Of a stretch of DNA of 48,826 nt, positions 16,178-23,532 are shown in pieces. The position numbers and the translations under genes were made by a program. Location: NCBI GenBank assembly GCA_025924815.1, contig JAICHQ010000015.1, forward strand, positions 1-48,826. The letters run 5' to 3'. Position 1 is the first letter of the stretch; each line of letters starts with the position of its first letter. The notes under the pieces are model-generated. The model was given only the letters and a program-made list of their open reading frames with translations. It did no database searches and was not told the origin of the DNA. The DNA is from Nocardioides sp. (GTDB lineage Bacteria; Actinomycetota; Actinomycetes; Propionibacteriales; Nocardioidaceae).

Positions 16178-17145
16178 GACGCACGCCCGACCAGGGCCGA
16201 GAGTGCCGCCGGCACCCCTCCGGTGTGCCAGAACACCGCCGGCGTCCGGGCATCCTCGGTGAGCAGGGTCCGCAACAGGGTCATCGCCTTCGCTCCGTAG
16301 TAGTCGTCGAGCAGCAGTCCCTCGTGATCCAGCGCGAGTCGCGAGCTGACCCGGTCCTCGGCCGAGGCCACGCCGAAGCCGGCCCCGCGACAGTCGCGGA
16401 GGTCGACATCGTCCGCGGACGGTTCGGCGAGACCCAGGGTCGCAGCACCCGCGCGCGCGAGCCGAAGGATCTGGTCGGCCAGGCCGGGGGCGGGCCGGCT
16501 CACGCTGGCGCCGACGAGTCGCCACGGCAGGCCGAGCCCGGCCGTCCCGACGACCAGCCCCGCCTGGGTGCCGCCCGACCCGGTCGCCACGACGATCGTG
16601 GCGGGAGTGACGCCGGTCTCCCGGCACTGCTCGGCCAGCTCCTGCGCCGCCAGGACGTAGCCCAGAATGCCGGTGACGGTCGCACCGCCGCGCGGTACGG
16701 CGTACGGGCGCCGCCCTCGCTCGCGTAGGTCGTTCGCGTGCTCCACGACGGCGTCGTCGAGCAGCTCGCGGGTCTCCACCTCGCCGAAGAGCAACCGAGC
16801 ACCGGCGGCCCGCGCCAGCTCGACGTTGACCGACGGGGTCGACGGCTCCTCGCCCGGGAACAGCAGGTCGCAGTCCAGGCCCGCAACGCGGGCCGCCATC
16901 GCCGCAGCGGCGCAGAAGTTCGACGACGAGCTGCCCGCCGCCACCACGATGTCGGCCGCCTCTGCGACGGCCGCACCGATCAGGAACTCCAGGGTCCGCG
17001 CCTTGTTGCCGGCGAGTCCGAAGCCGGTGAGGTCGTCCCGCTTGACGAAGATCGGTCCGGCCCCGAGAGCGCGTTCCAGTCGCGATGCGTGCAGCAACGG
17101 GGTCGGCAGGAGCGCCAGCGGCGTCCGAGGGGCGGTCACGTCCAT
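16174..17145 (-). CDS. PLP-dependent D-cysteine desulfhydrase/ACC deaminase-family enzyme (XcbD1-type candidate)
   Basis: A 323-residue fold-type II PLP enzyme. The Schiff-base lysine is K48 in FGLAGNKARTLEF, the phosphate loop is probably VATGSGGTQAGLV (about 190-202), and AGSSSSNFCAAAA (about 69-81) follows the lysine as in the family. Relatives act on D-cysteine, ACC or sulfonated cysteine analogues by elimination. The ATG at 17145 overlaps the preceding lyase by 10 bp, and its own stop overlaps the next lyase start. The position matches XcbD1 of bacterial CoM biosynthesis, where a PLP enzyme is needed for the last sulfur chemistry. D-cysteine desulfhydrase or ACC deaminase activity cannot be excluded from sequence alone. 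Confidence 0.8.
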   Translation of the reverse strand: MDVTAPRTPLALLPTPLLHASRLERALGAGPIFVKRDDLTGFGLAGNKARTLEFLIGAAVAEAADIVVAAGSSSSNFCAAAAMAARVAGLDCDLLFPGEEPSTPSVNVELARAAGARLLFGEVETRELLDDAVVEHANDLRERGRRPYAVPRGGATVTGILGYVLAAQELAEQCRETGVTPATIVVATGSGGTQAGLVVGTAGLGLPWRLVGASVSRPAPGLADQILRLARAGAATLGLAEPSADDVDLRDCRGAGFGVASAEDRVSSRLALDHEGLLLDDYYGAKAMTLLRTLLTEDARTPAVFWHTGGVPAALSALVGRAS

Positions 17146-18497
17146 GCGTCCGACTCCGTCGACCGCGCCAGCCGGGCGCGAGCGACGACCTCGTCGACCA
17201 TCCGGCCGGCATCGCCGGCGCTCCAGGTGGTCCACGCCGCTCGGTCCTGCTCCGTGGCGACGCCCTCGGCCACCAGGGCATGTAGGACGTCGTGGACCTC
17301 GCGGGACCCTGGTGCCAGTACGTCGTGCATCAGCCGCTGGGCGGCGTGCTTGCCCAGCCTCCGGGTCAGCCCGGCGAGCATCTGCTCGGACGCCAGCTGG
17401 TCGCCGTGACGCTCGAGGTTGCCCCGCATCGCCACGTCGTCCACGACCAGGCCGGAGAGGAGGTGGAGCGCCGTCCGGAGCGCGACCCCGGTCAGCAGGC
17501 ACACCTCCGGCAGGGCCACCCACTCGGCCTTCCAGCCGCGGCCGTCGCGCTCGTGACCCACGACCATGCCCTCGGTGAGCACCTGGGCCTGGGCTCGGAC
17601 CAGGCGGGCCAGCGTGTCCAGGTGCTCGCTGCCCTCGGGATTGCGCTTGTGCGGCATCGTGATGCTGCCGACCGTGTCGGGCGTCGTCGGCTCCCGCAGC
17701 TCGCCGATCTCCGGCCGCTGCAGCTCGTAGACCTCGTTCCCGATCCGGGCGAGCGTGCCGCAGACCATCGCCAGCACAGCACCGAACTCCGCGATCCGGT
17801 CCCGCGAGGTGAGCCAGGAGATGCCCGGGTCGGCCAGCCCCAGCTCGGCGCAGAACTCGGCGCGCAGCTCGGCTCCGAGCGGAGCGAAGAACCCCAGGGT
17901 GCCCACGGCCCCGCCGAGCTGACCGACCAGCCAGCGCGAACGCCCCTCCGCCAGGCGCCGGCGGTGCCGGCTCACCTCGTCGGCCCAGGACGCGACCTTG
18001 AAGCCGAACGTGATCGGCGAGCCGGGCTGGCCGTGGGTCCGACCGGCCATCAGGGTGTCGCGGTGCTCGACCGCCAGGTCCAGGAGCCGGTCCTCGATCG
18101 CGCGCAGGTCGCGCCACACCACCGCGCCGACCCGGCTCATGACCAGGGCGAACCACGTGTCGGTGACGTCCTGGACGGTGGCGCCGACGTACACCTGCTC
18201 CCGGGCCTCCTCGGGGAGCAGCCGCTGGAGCCCGTTGATCAGCCCCAGCATGGAGTGCGACGTACGCCGGGTCTCGGCGGCGACGAAGTCGAGGTCGAGC
18301 TTGCCGGCATCGGCACTCGCCGCGATCTGGGCGGCCGCCTCGGTGGGGATGATCCCGAGTCGCGCCTGGGCGGCGGCCAGCGCGGTGAGGATGTCCAGCC
18401 AGGTCTGCAGTCTCGCCCGTTCCTCGAAGACCTCCGCCAGCTCCGCCGAACCCCACAGGTGGGCGTACTGCTGGGCGTCGCTCAGGCGGGTTCCCAC
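17136..18497 (-). CDS. Aspartase/fumarase-superfamily lyase, adenylosuccinate-lyase-like (XcbC1-type candidate)
   Basis: A 453-residue lyase. It carries the superfamily loop VGSITMPHKRNPEGSEHLD (about 288-306), the LMAGRTHGQPGSPITFGF segment (about 154) and TRRTSHSMLGLINGLQ near residue 80. In the Xanthobacter CoM pathway the equivalent gene product XcbC1 removes phosphate from phosphosulfolactate to give sulfoacrylate, and this gene holds the corresponding place. Purine biosynthesis is unlikely, as no pur genes are present. I prefer the GTG at 18497, which has GGGAG 5 nt upstream; the ATG at 18509 has its purine-rich site directly against it. Either start overlaps the preceding gene. Confidence 0.82.
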   Translation of the reverse strand: MGTRLSDAQQYAHLWGSAELAEVFEERARLQTWLDILTALAAAQARLGIIPTEAAAQIAASADAGKLDLDFVAAETRRTSHSMLGLINGLQRLLPEEAREQVYVGATVQDVTDTWFALVMSRVGAVVWRDLRAIEDRLLDLAVEHRDTLMAGRTHGQPGSPITFGFKVASWADEVSRHRRRLAEGRSRWLVGQLGGAVGTLGFFAPLGAELRAEFCAELGLADPGISWLTSRDRIAEFGAVLAMVCGTLARIGNEVYELQRPEIGELREPTTPDTVGSITMPHKRNPEGSEHLDTLARLVRAQAQVLTEGMVVGHERDGRGWKAEWVALPEVCLLTGVALRTALHLLSGLVVDDVAMRGNLERHGDQLASEQMLAGLTRRLGKHAAQRLMHDVLAPGSREVHDVLHALVAEGVATEQDRAAWTTWSAGDAGRMVDEVVARARLARSTESDAWT

Positions 18498-19396
18498 GTG
18501 GGCTCCCATTCCTCGGCCAGCCGCGTCAGGCCCTCGGAGATCTGGGCCAGCGAGGCACCCCACGGCACGACCACGACCTGGGCGTCGGCCGGCCGGTCGA
18601 CCTCGACCTCGCGCTCGAGCAGGCAGCACTTCGCGAGGATCGCCCCGGTGCCTCCGACCCGCTTGCGCGGGCAGATGTCCACCTGCTCGGCGCGCTCGCC
18701 GTAGAACCACTCATGGATCTGCTGCGACCGCTCGCAGCCGATCAGGGTCCAGTCCCGCTGCTCGGGATGCTCGTCGAGGTAGTCGGTGGTCGCGCCCTCG
18801 ACCGACACCCCGCCACCGCGGCACGGCAGCAGATACCCCGGCGAGGGCCGGGTCAGGGCCAGGTCCTCGAGCTCGATCACCTCGGGCACCAGCTCCATCG
18901 GCGGCAGGTGCTCGGCCGTCGCCAGCACCCGTCGGGCCTGGTCGAGGAGCTTTGCAGGGTATGGCGGCACCACCTCGCGGACCGTGACGCGCAGTGGTTC
19001 CGGGTCGAGGATGAAGCTCACGTGCGCGTACTTGCCCTCCACCACCACCCCGCGTTTGCCCGGCGCGCTGCTCAGCGACGCCAGCGCCAGTGCGGTCGGG
19101 ATCGCGGTGTCGACCTCCGGCTCCCGGAGGTAGACGCACTCGTCCGGCCCGACCAGGAGCCGCAGCTCGGTGATCGGCGAGAAGAGCGGCTCCTCGGACG
19201 CCTTCGCGACGCCGACGATCGCCGTCCGGGGACCGTTGCGGACGACGATGAACCGGGTACGGCGATAGGCGTCGAGGCCGAGGAAGTGTCCCTGCAGCGA
19301 CGGCTCGTCGAGCTCGCAGTCGACCGAGGTGACCGCCACGCCGCGGTAGGCGCCGGGCACGACGTTGTGCCTCCCGGCGTACGTCGGCACGGTCAC
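18482..19396 (-). CDS. Cys-rich protein of unknown function in the CoM-type operon
   Basis: I do not recognise this 304-residue protein. The GTG at 19396 overlaps the phosphosulfolactate synthase stop (GTGA). There is no signal peptide or membrane segment. The N-terminal two thirds look like a mixed alpha/beta domain (YRRTRFIVVRNGPRTAIVGV, GKRGVVVEGKYAHVSFILD). The C-terminal third carries cysteines in GYLLPCRGGG, TLIGCERSQQIHEWFYGE, VDICPRKRVGGT and LAKCCLLERE, a set that could bind an iron-sulfur cluster or zinc. It sits between the synthase and the first lyase, so it is either a missing step, a scaffold or a regulator of the thiol pathway. This is the main uncharacterised member of the operon. 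Confidence 0.8.
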   Translation of the reverse strand: MTVPTYAGRHNVVPGAYRGVAVTSVDCELDEPSLQGHFLGLDAYRRTRFIVVRNGPRTAIVGVAKASEEPLFSPITELRLLVGPDECVYLREPEVDTAIPTALALASLSSAPGKRGVVVEGKYAHVSFILDPEPLRVTVREVVPPYPAKLLDQARRVLATAEHLPPMELVPEVIELEDLALTRPSPGYLLPCRGGGVSVEGATTDYLDEHPEQRDWTLIGCERSQQIHEWFYGERAEQVDICPRKRVGGTGAILAKCCLLEREVEVDRPADAQVVVVPWGASLAQISEGLTRLAEEWEPTWEPA

Positions 19397-20163
19397 GCGG
19401 GCTGCCACCGCCGCGAGAGGTCGCAGGTGTCGGCACGCAGGCCGAGGCGCAGCGTCTCGAGGGCGACCACGTCGTCGACCGGGATGTTGGCGAGGTTGAC
19501 GTCGGGACCGAACGTGCGGATCAGCCAGGCCTGCTGGTCCTTGCGGGGCGCCTCGAACAGCACCCTGTCGACCCCGCCGCCCCGGACCGCGGCGCGGACC
19601 GTCTCGTCGCGGACCGACCCGTCCTCGCGATAGATCCCGACCGTCCCGCTCTCCCGCCCCTCGGTGATCACCCAGCGGGCGCCGGCGGCCAGGTCGCCCG
19701 CCACCTCCTGCGTCCACTGATCGGCGGTCAGGACGTCCTTCGGGTCCTTGCTGCCGACCTCGGACAGCACGACGAACCGTTCCGCCGCCGACCTCAGCAG
19801 CCCATGCTTGTCGTCCAGGCTCATCGGGGCGACCCCGCGGGAGACCTCGACGCTGTCGAAGCCGACGTCGGCGGCCCAGTCGAGACACTCGGGTGCCCGG
19901 CCCTGGGCCCAGGAGATCTCCAGCAGCGTCCCGCCCAGGCAGGAGCGGACCCCGTGCGCACGCAGCAGCTCCAGCTTCTCGGGCAGCCCGACGTCGAGGT
20001 AGGCCGTCCCCCAGCCGAACTTCCACACGTCCATGTACGGCGCGGCCACGGCCAAGGCCGACCGAGCCGACTCCACGGTCGTTCCCTTGTCGAGCACGTG
20101 GGTCAGCCCGACCGACCGGGGCTTGCCGCTGCGCTCCGGCAGAGTGAGGAACGTCGGAGTCAT
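19393..20163 (-). CDS. Phosphosulfolactate synthase (ComA/XcbB1 family)
   Basis: Catalyses addition of sulfite to phosphoenolpyruvate to give phosphosulfolactate, the first committed step of coenzyme M biosynthesis by the PEP route. The 256-residue TIM barrel has the family landmarks VWKFGWGTAYL (about 45-55), CLGGTLLEISWAQG (about 75-88), DSVEVSRGV, LSEVGSKDP, VITEGRESGTVGIYREDG, VLFEAPRKDQQAWLIRTFGP and VNLANIPVDDVVALETLRLG, all close to ComA. The ATG at 20163 has no Shine-Dalgarno site; TAGTAT lies 7 nt upstream, so the transcript is probably leaderless. It is the first gene of the operon running to 12026, divergent from the AIR-synthase-like gene. Confidence 0.9.
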   Translation of the reverse strand: MTPTFLTLPERSGKPRSVGLTHVLDKGTTVESARSALAVAAPYMDVWKFGWGTAYLDVGLPEKLELLRAHGVRSCLGGTLLEISWAQGRAPECLDWAADVGFDSVEVSRGVAPMSLDDKHGLLRSAAERFVVLSEVGSKDPKDVLTADQWTQEVAGDLAAGARWVITEGRESGTVGIYREDGSVRDETVRAAVRGGGVDRVLFEAPRKDQQAWLIRTFGPDVNLANIPVDDVVALETLRLGLRADTCDLSRRWQPA

Positions 20164-20238
20164 ATTGCTTATACTACATGTATCGTTCACTTTCCTATAG
20201 AGTGCGCGCGTGGGAAACCCGTGGGAGGAGCCCCGTCG
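20164..20238. promoter_or_regulatory. Divergent AT-rich promoter region
   Basis: On the minus strand the -10 candidate TAGTAT (complement of 20171-20176) ends 7 nt before the ATG at 20163. On the plus strand TATAGA (20196-20201) precedes the ATG at 20239, which has GGGAGGAG at 20223-20230. CGTTCACTTTC (20184-20194) recurs with one mismatch as CGTTCACTATC at 23441-23451 in another divergent promoter of the same cluster. Confidence 0.5.
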
Positions 20239-21246
20239 ATGAGCACCCTCTCCAGTGACGAGTCCGGATCCCCCGTTGAGGGGCTCGACGACCTGGCCGC
20301 CCACCTGCGTTCTCATCCGGCACTGCGGGCGAAGCGCGAGATCGAGGTGGTCAGCGAGGTCCTGGGCGCCCGGAGCTGGGTCCACGGTCCAGGGGACGAC
20401 GGTGCCGTGGTGCCGCTGTGGCCCGGACTTCTCGCGGGCGACGCCGGCGGACAGGTGATCGCCTGCGGCGAGGCGCTGCTCCCTGCCTTCGTCGCCCAGG
20501 ACCCCTACGGCGCCGGCATCGCAGCGGTCCTGGCCAATGTGAACGACCTCGCCGCGATGGGTGCCGTACCGCTGGCCATCGTCGACACGATCGTCGGCGC
20601 GCCCGAGCTCGCCCGGGAGACGCTGCGCGGTATGCGGGACGCCTGCGAGTGGTACGACGTCGCCCTGGCCGGCGGACATCTGACCGTGCACGACGGCGCT
20701 CCGGCGGTCTCGGCGTTCGGCGTCGGCCGGGCCGACGCCGTGCTGTCCACCACCCACGTCGCCGCCGGCCAGTCCCTGGTGCTGGCCGCCTGCACGACCG
20801 GGGCGATGCGCACCGACTTCCCGTTCTTCCGCTCGTTCGAGGAGCGTGCCGGCCGGATGGGCGACGACGTCCGCCTCCTCGCCGAGGTGGCCTCCTCCGG
20901 CGTCTGCGTCGCTGCCAAGGACGTCAGCATGGCCGGGCTGGTCGGCTCGCTGGCGATGCTGCTGGAGTGGAGCCGGCTGGGCGTGACCCTCGACCTCGAC
21001 CGGCTCCCCCGGCCGTCGGGAGTGCCCCTGCGGGACTGGCTGACCTGCTTCCCGGCGTACGCGTTCCTGCTCTGTGTGCCGGCCGGTCGCGAGGACGCCT
21101 GTCTCTCGGCCTTCCACTCCCGCGGTCTAGACGCGGCGGTGGTCGGCACGATCGAGGAGTCCGGCCTGCTGGCCCTGCACAGCCGGGGACACACGGCCCC
21201 GGTGATCGACCTCACGGTCAGCGGGGTGACCGGCCTGGCCCGGTGA
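20239..21246 (+). CDS. AIR-synthase-like protein, Sll0787 (Nit1C) family
   Basis: A 335-residue PurM/HypE-superfamily protein of the type found in Nit1C nitrogen-starvation clusters. The ATP/metal-binding features WVHGPGDDGAVVPLW (about 54-68), VNDLAAMGAVPLAIVDT (about 101-117), LAGGHLTVHDGAPAV and AAKDVSMAGLVGSLAMLLEW (about 231-250) are clear. Superfamily members use ATP to activate an amide or carbonyl oxygen: PurM forms an imidazole and HypE dehydrates a thiocarboxamide to a thiocyanate. The substrate here is unknown. The gene is divergent from the CoM-type operon, and its last 29 bp overlap tail-to-tail with the GNAT gene on the other strand. Confidence 0.85.
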   Translation: MSTLSSDESGSPVEGLDDLAAHLRSHPALRAKREIEVVSEVLGARSWVHGPGDDGAVVPLWPGLLAGDAGGQVIACGEALLPAFVAQDPYGAGIAAVLANVNDLAAMGAVPLAIVDTIVGAPELARETLRGMRDACEWYDVALAGGHLTVHDGAPAVSAFGVGRADAVLSTTHVAAGQSLVLAACTTGAMRTDFPFFRSFEERAGRMGDDVRLLAEVASSGVCVAAKDVSMAGLVGSLAMLLEWSRLGVTLDLDRLPRPSGVPLRDWLTCFPAYAFLLCVPAGREDACLSAFHSRGLDAAVVGTIEESGLLALHSRGHTAPVIDLTVSGVTGLAR

Positions 21247-21787
21247 TCCCGTCCTCGAGCCGCCCGACGGCGGCCAGTCCGTCGGCGCGGGTCGGCAGGT
21301 CGATGCGCATGGGCTGGTGCGGAAGCCCGGCGTACATCTCGGTCGGGCCGATCGCATCCCAGCCGAGTCGCTGGAAGAAGACGACGTTCGCCGGCTGGAT
21401 GTGCGCGGTCATGATCCGCCCGCCCAGCGCTGCTGCGGCAGCCACCGCGTAGCGGACCAAGGGCGCACCCACCCCGAGGGTCCGGTACGCCGGGAGCACG
21501 GCGAGCCGGTCCCCTTGCCACTCCCCGCCGGCCGGGTCGAGCGGGAACAGCCGGACCGTCCCCACGGCGATCCGATCGCTGAAGCCCAGCACCGCGATGG
21601 TGGAGCCCTCTGCGTCGTGGGCGTCCAGGTCCGAGCCGGAGAACACGGCCTGCTCGTCGACGAAGATCCGGTGCCGAATGGTCAGGTGGTCGTCCCGTTC
21701 GCCCGCCGACAGCGCGCGCCGGCACACGATCCCGGCGCCGGCCGTCCGCTGGCAGCGGCGTACCTCGGTGCTCAGCTCAGACCGCAT
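21218..21787 (-). CDS. GNAT acetyltransferase, MSMEG_0567/Sll0786 (Nit1C) family
   Basis: A 189-residue GCN5-related N-acetyltransferase. HRIFVDEQAVFSGSDLDAHD (about 39-58) is the start of the family core, followed by IAVGTVRLFPLD, the acetyl-CoA loop VLPAYRTLGVGAPLVRYAVA (about 117-136), and AHIQPANVVFFQRLGWDAIG with YAGLPHQPMRID, which match the MSMEG_0567-type nitrogen-starvation acetyltransferases. The ATG at 21787 overlaps the radical SAM stop by 11 bp, so both come from one transcript. The acceptor is unknown; in Nit1C clusters it is always linked with the radical SAM protein. Confidence 0.83.
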   Translation of the reverse strand: MRSELSTEVRRCQRTAGAGIVCRRALSAGERDDHLTIRHRIFVDEQAVFSGSDLDAHDAEGSTIAVLGFSDRIAVGTVRLFPLDPAGGEWQGDRLAVLPAYRTLGVGAPLVRYAVAAAAALGGRIMTAHIQPANVVFFQRLGWDAIGPTEMYAGLPHQPMRIDLPTRADGLAAVGRLEDGITGPGRSPR

Positions 21788-22970
21788 GGGAGACCTGGGC
21801 CGGCCGCGGACCGATCTGCAGCAGGGCCTCCACGCTCTGCAGTCCCGAGCACGCCTGGCACCGCGCGCAGCCCGCCTTCGCGACGTCGGTGGACATGCCC
21901 CGCTCGCTCATGTAGGCGGCCACCCGCCGGTAGATCCCCTCGGTGTACTCCCGCGACGGGGGGACGACATCCTCCATCAGGCTGCCGGCGACGGGCCGGA
22001 TGGGCACCACGAAGGGGAACACCCCGATGTCGATCGCCCGGCGACAGCCGGCCACCGTCAGCTCCGGGTCCTCACCCATCCCCAGGATGACGTAGGTGGA
22101 GACCTGACCCTCACCGAAGCGGCCGACGGCGTACTCCCAGGTGCGGAAGTACTGCTCGATCCCGGTCCGGGCCTTGCCCGGGGCGACCCGCGCGAGGACC
22201 TCGGGATCGAAGGACTCGACATGGATGCCGACCGTGTCGATGCCCAGGTCGGCGACCTCGTCGATGACGTCGAGCTTCATCGGGGGCTCGAACTGAACCT
22301 CCACCGGCAGTCCGGTCGCCTCCCGGACCGCGTGCCCGCAGCGCGCGACGTAGCGCGCCCCGCGGTCGACGCCCTTGGAGCTCCCGGTGGTCAGCGTGGC
22401 GTCGACGGCGCCGTCGAGCTCCTTGGCAGCCCGTGCGTCCTCGGCGAGCTGCTCGGGGCTCTTCTTCACGATCGTCCGGCCGGAGTCCAGCGAGACCCCG
22501 ATCCCGCAGAACCCACACTGGTCGGAGTTGCCCCAGTAGGAGCAGGTCTGCACCACCGTGCTCGCGAACGAGTCCAGGTGCATCAGGCCGATCTTCCAGT
22601 ACGGAACGCCGTCGGCGGTGGTCAGGTCGTAGTACCGCGGGCGCTGCTGGGTGGACGCATCGGCGAGCCGCCGGTCGCCCTCGAAGACGGCGTACCCCTC
22701 GTCCTCGGCCCGGAGGACGTACGGCGAGTCGGCGGCCGCCGCGTTGTCGGTCGGGACGGTGATCGGGAAGCCGCCCACCCAGAGGAAACCGGAGTCCGAC
22801 GGTCCGGCGCCGCCCGTGCGTCGTTCGATCGGGGCCTCGACCCGGAGGCCGCGCGCCTGCAGGTCCACGACCAGGGTCGCCATCGCCTCGGCCGCCGCGG
22901 TCGGGTCCACCGCATCACCGGGAGGCGACCCGAGCGTCGCCGCAGCGGAGGACCCATGACTCATGTTCAT
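21777..22970 (-). CDS. Radical SAM protein, MSMEG_0568 (Nit1C) family
   Basis: A 397-residue radical SAM enzyme like those of Nit1C clusters. The presumed cluster ligands are C143, C152 and C155 in TCSYWGNSDQCGFCGIG, a CX8CX2C spacing instead of the canonical CX3CX2C. It is followed by barrel strands ATLTTGSSKGVDRG, VEVQFEPPMKL and DTVGIHVESFDP, as in BioB-like enzymes. A second group C368, C371, C374 (CARCQAC) near the C-terminus may hold an auxiliary cluster or zinc. About 140 residues precede the radical SAM core and include VPYWKIGLMHLDSFAST. The ATG at 22970 follows GGGAG and lies behind a strong promoter with TTGACA. Its reaction is unknown. Confidence 0.87.
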   Translation of the reverse strand: MNMSHGSSAAATLGSPPGDAVDPTAAAEAMATLVVDLQARGLRVEAPIERRTGGAGPSDSGFLWVGGFPITVPTDNAAAADSPYVLRAEDEGYAVFEGDRRLADASTQQRPRYYDLTTADGVPYWKIGLMHLDSFASTVVQTCSYWGNSDQCGFCGIGVSLDSGRTIVKKSPEQLAEDARAAKELDGAVDATLTTGSSKGVDRGARYVARCGHAVREATGLPVEVQFEPPMKLDVIDEVADLGIDTVGIHVESFDPEVLARVAPGKARTGIEQYFRTWEYAVGRFGEGQVSTYVILGMGEDPELTVAGCRRAIDIGVFPFVVPIRPVAGSLMEDVVPPSREYTEGIYRRVAAYMSERGMSTDVAKAGCARCQACSGLQSVEALLQIGPRPAQVSHAV

Positions 22971-23016
22971 TGCACGCTCCCGGTGTGTTTACTTACCGAC
23001 ACAAATCATATTCTTT

Positions 23017-23045
23017 AGTTAAAACAGGTTCGCGCACGATGTCAA
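23017..23045 (-). promoter_or_regulatory. Sigma-70-type promoter of the radical SAM/GNAT operon
   Basis: Read on the minus strand: TTGACA (23045-23040), 17-nt spacer, TTAACT (23022-23017). The -35 hexamer is perfect and the spacing ideal. The transcript would start about 40 nt before the ATG at 22970. Just downstream lies CCGACA-N2-AATCA (plus-strand 22996-23008), shared with the promoter at 30501. The -35 overlaps the stop of the small gene 23042-23389. Confidence 0.7.
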
Positions 23046-23389
23046 GCGTCGGACCACCCTGTGCGCCCGCTCGCGCCGAGCTCCCGGCAGCGCAGCGCCG
23101 AGGCGGCGTCGACCACCACGTCGAGGGGCAGTCCATCGGGATCCAGACCCGCATCGGCGGCCAGCTGTGGCACCCGGCCGACCAGCTCCTCGCGGTGCTC
23201 GAGCACCGCAGCGACGTCGGCCGCAGCGCGCCGCAGCTCGTCGGCGACGACACCGATGACGGAGGCGACACGTTCGTAGCCGTCCGGGTCGGCCAGGGCC
23301 AGCGGGTACAGCCGTGCCTCGGCCGAGGCGAACCGCGCTCTCACCTCGGTAGGCACCTCGGCGGGGATGTCACCGATCGGACGAACCAT
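23042..23389 (-). CDS. Small unknown protein upstream of the radical SAM gene
   Basis: I do not recognise this 115-residue protein. It begins MVRPIGDIPAEVPTEVRARF, with GAGGTGAG just before the ATG at 23389. The rest is predicted to be helical and acidic (YERVASVIGVVADELRRAA, VAAVLEHREELVGRVPQLAA), with one Cys near residue 104. No membrane segment or signal peptide is visible. It shares the divergent promoter region with carbamate kinase, and the gap to the radical SAM gene on the same strand is 71 bp. Codon use and frame quality are like those of neighbouring genes, so I take it as real. It could be a regulatory or accessory subunit specific to this cluster. Confidence 0.65.
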   Translation of the reverse strand: MVRPIGDIPAEVPTEVRARFASAEARLYPLALADPDGYERVASVIGVVADELRRAAADVAAVLEHREELVGRVPQLAADAGLDPDGLPLDVVVDAASALRCRELGASGRTGWSDA

Positions 23390-23532
23390 CTCTCACCTCG
23401 ACGTCTGGCGGTCAGCACCGTGGGTTGAACGTGGGATCGACGTTCACTATCGTCTATGATCATCCAGCATGTTGAACGTAGCGCCTCACCCGGGGCTGCG
23501 GGTCTGCTGATTGTCAGGGAAAGAGAGGCATC
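23390..23532. promoter_or_regulatory. Divergent control region with TGAACGT repeats
   Basis: The region holds the inverted repeat TGAACGT-N7-ACGTTCA (23426-23432, 23440-23446) and a second copy of GTTGAACGT at 23471-23479, a direct repeat of 23424-23432. TATGAT (23455-23460) could be a -10 for the carbamate kinase gene, which starts at a GTG (23533) behind GAGAGG. CGTTCACTATC (23441-23451) nearly repeats the motif at 20184-20194. This looks like an operator region for a dimeric regulator controlling both directions. Confidence 0.55.

Noticed and set aside
12026..20163. Propylene or ethene utilisation locus
   Set aside because: No alkene monooxygenase, epoxyalkane:CoM transferase or hydroxypropyl-CoM dehydrogenase is present in the window.
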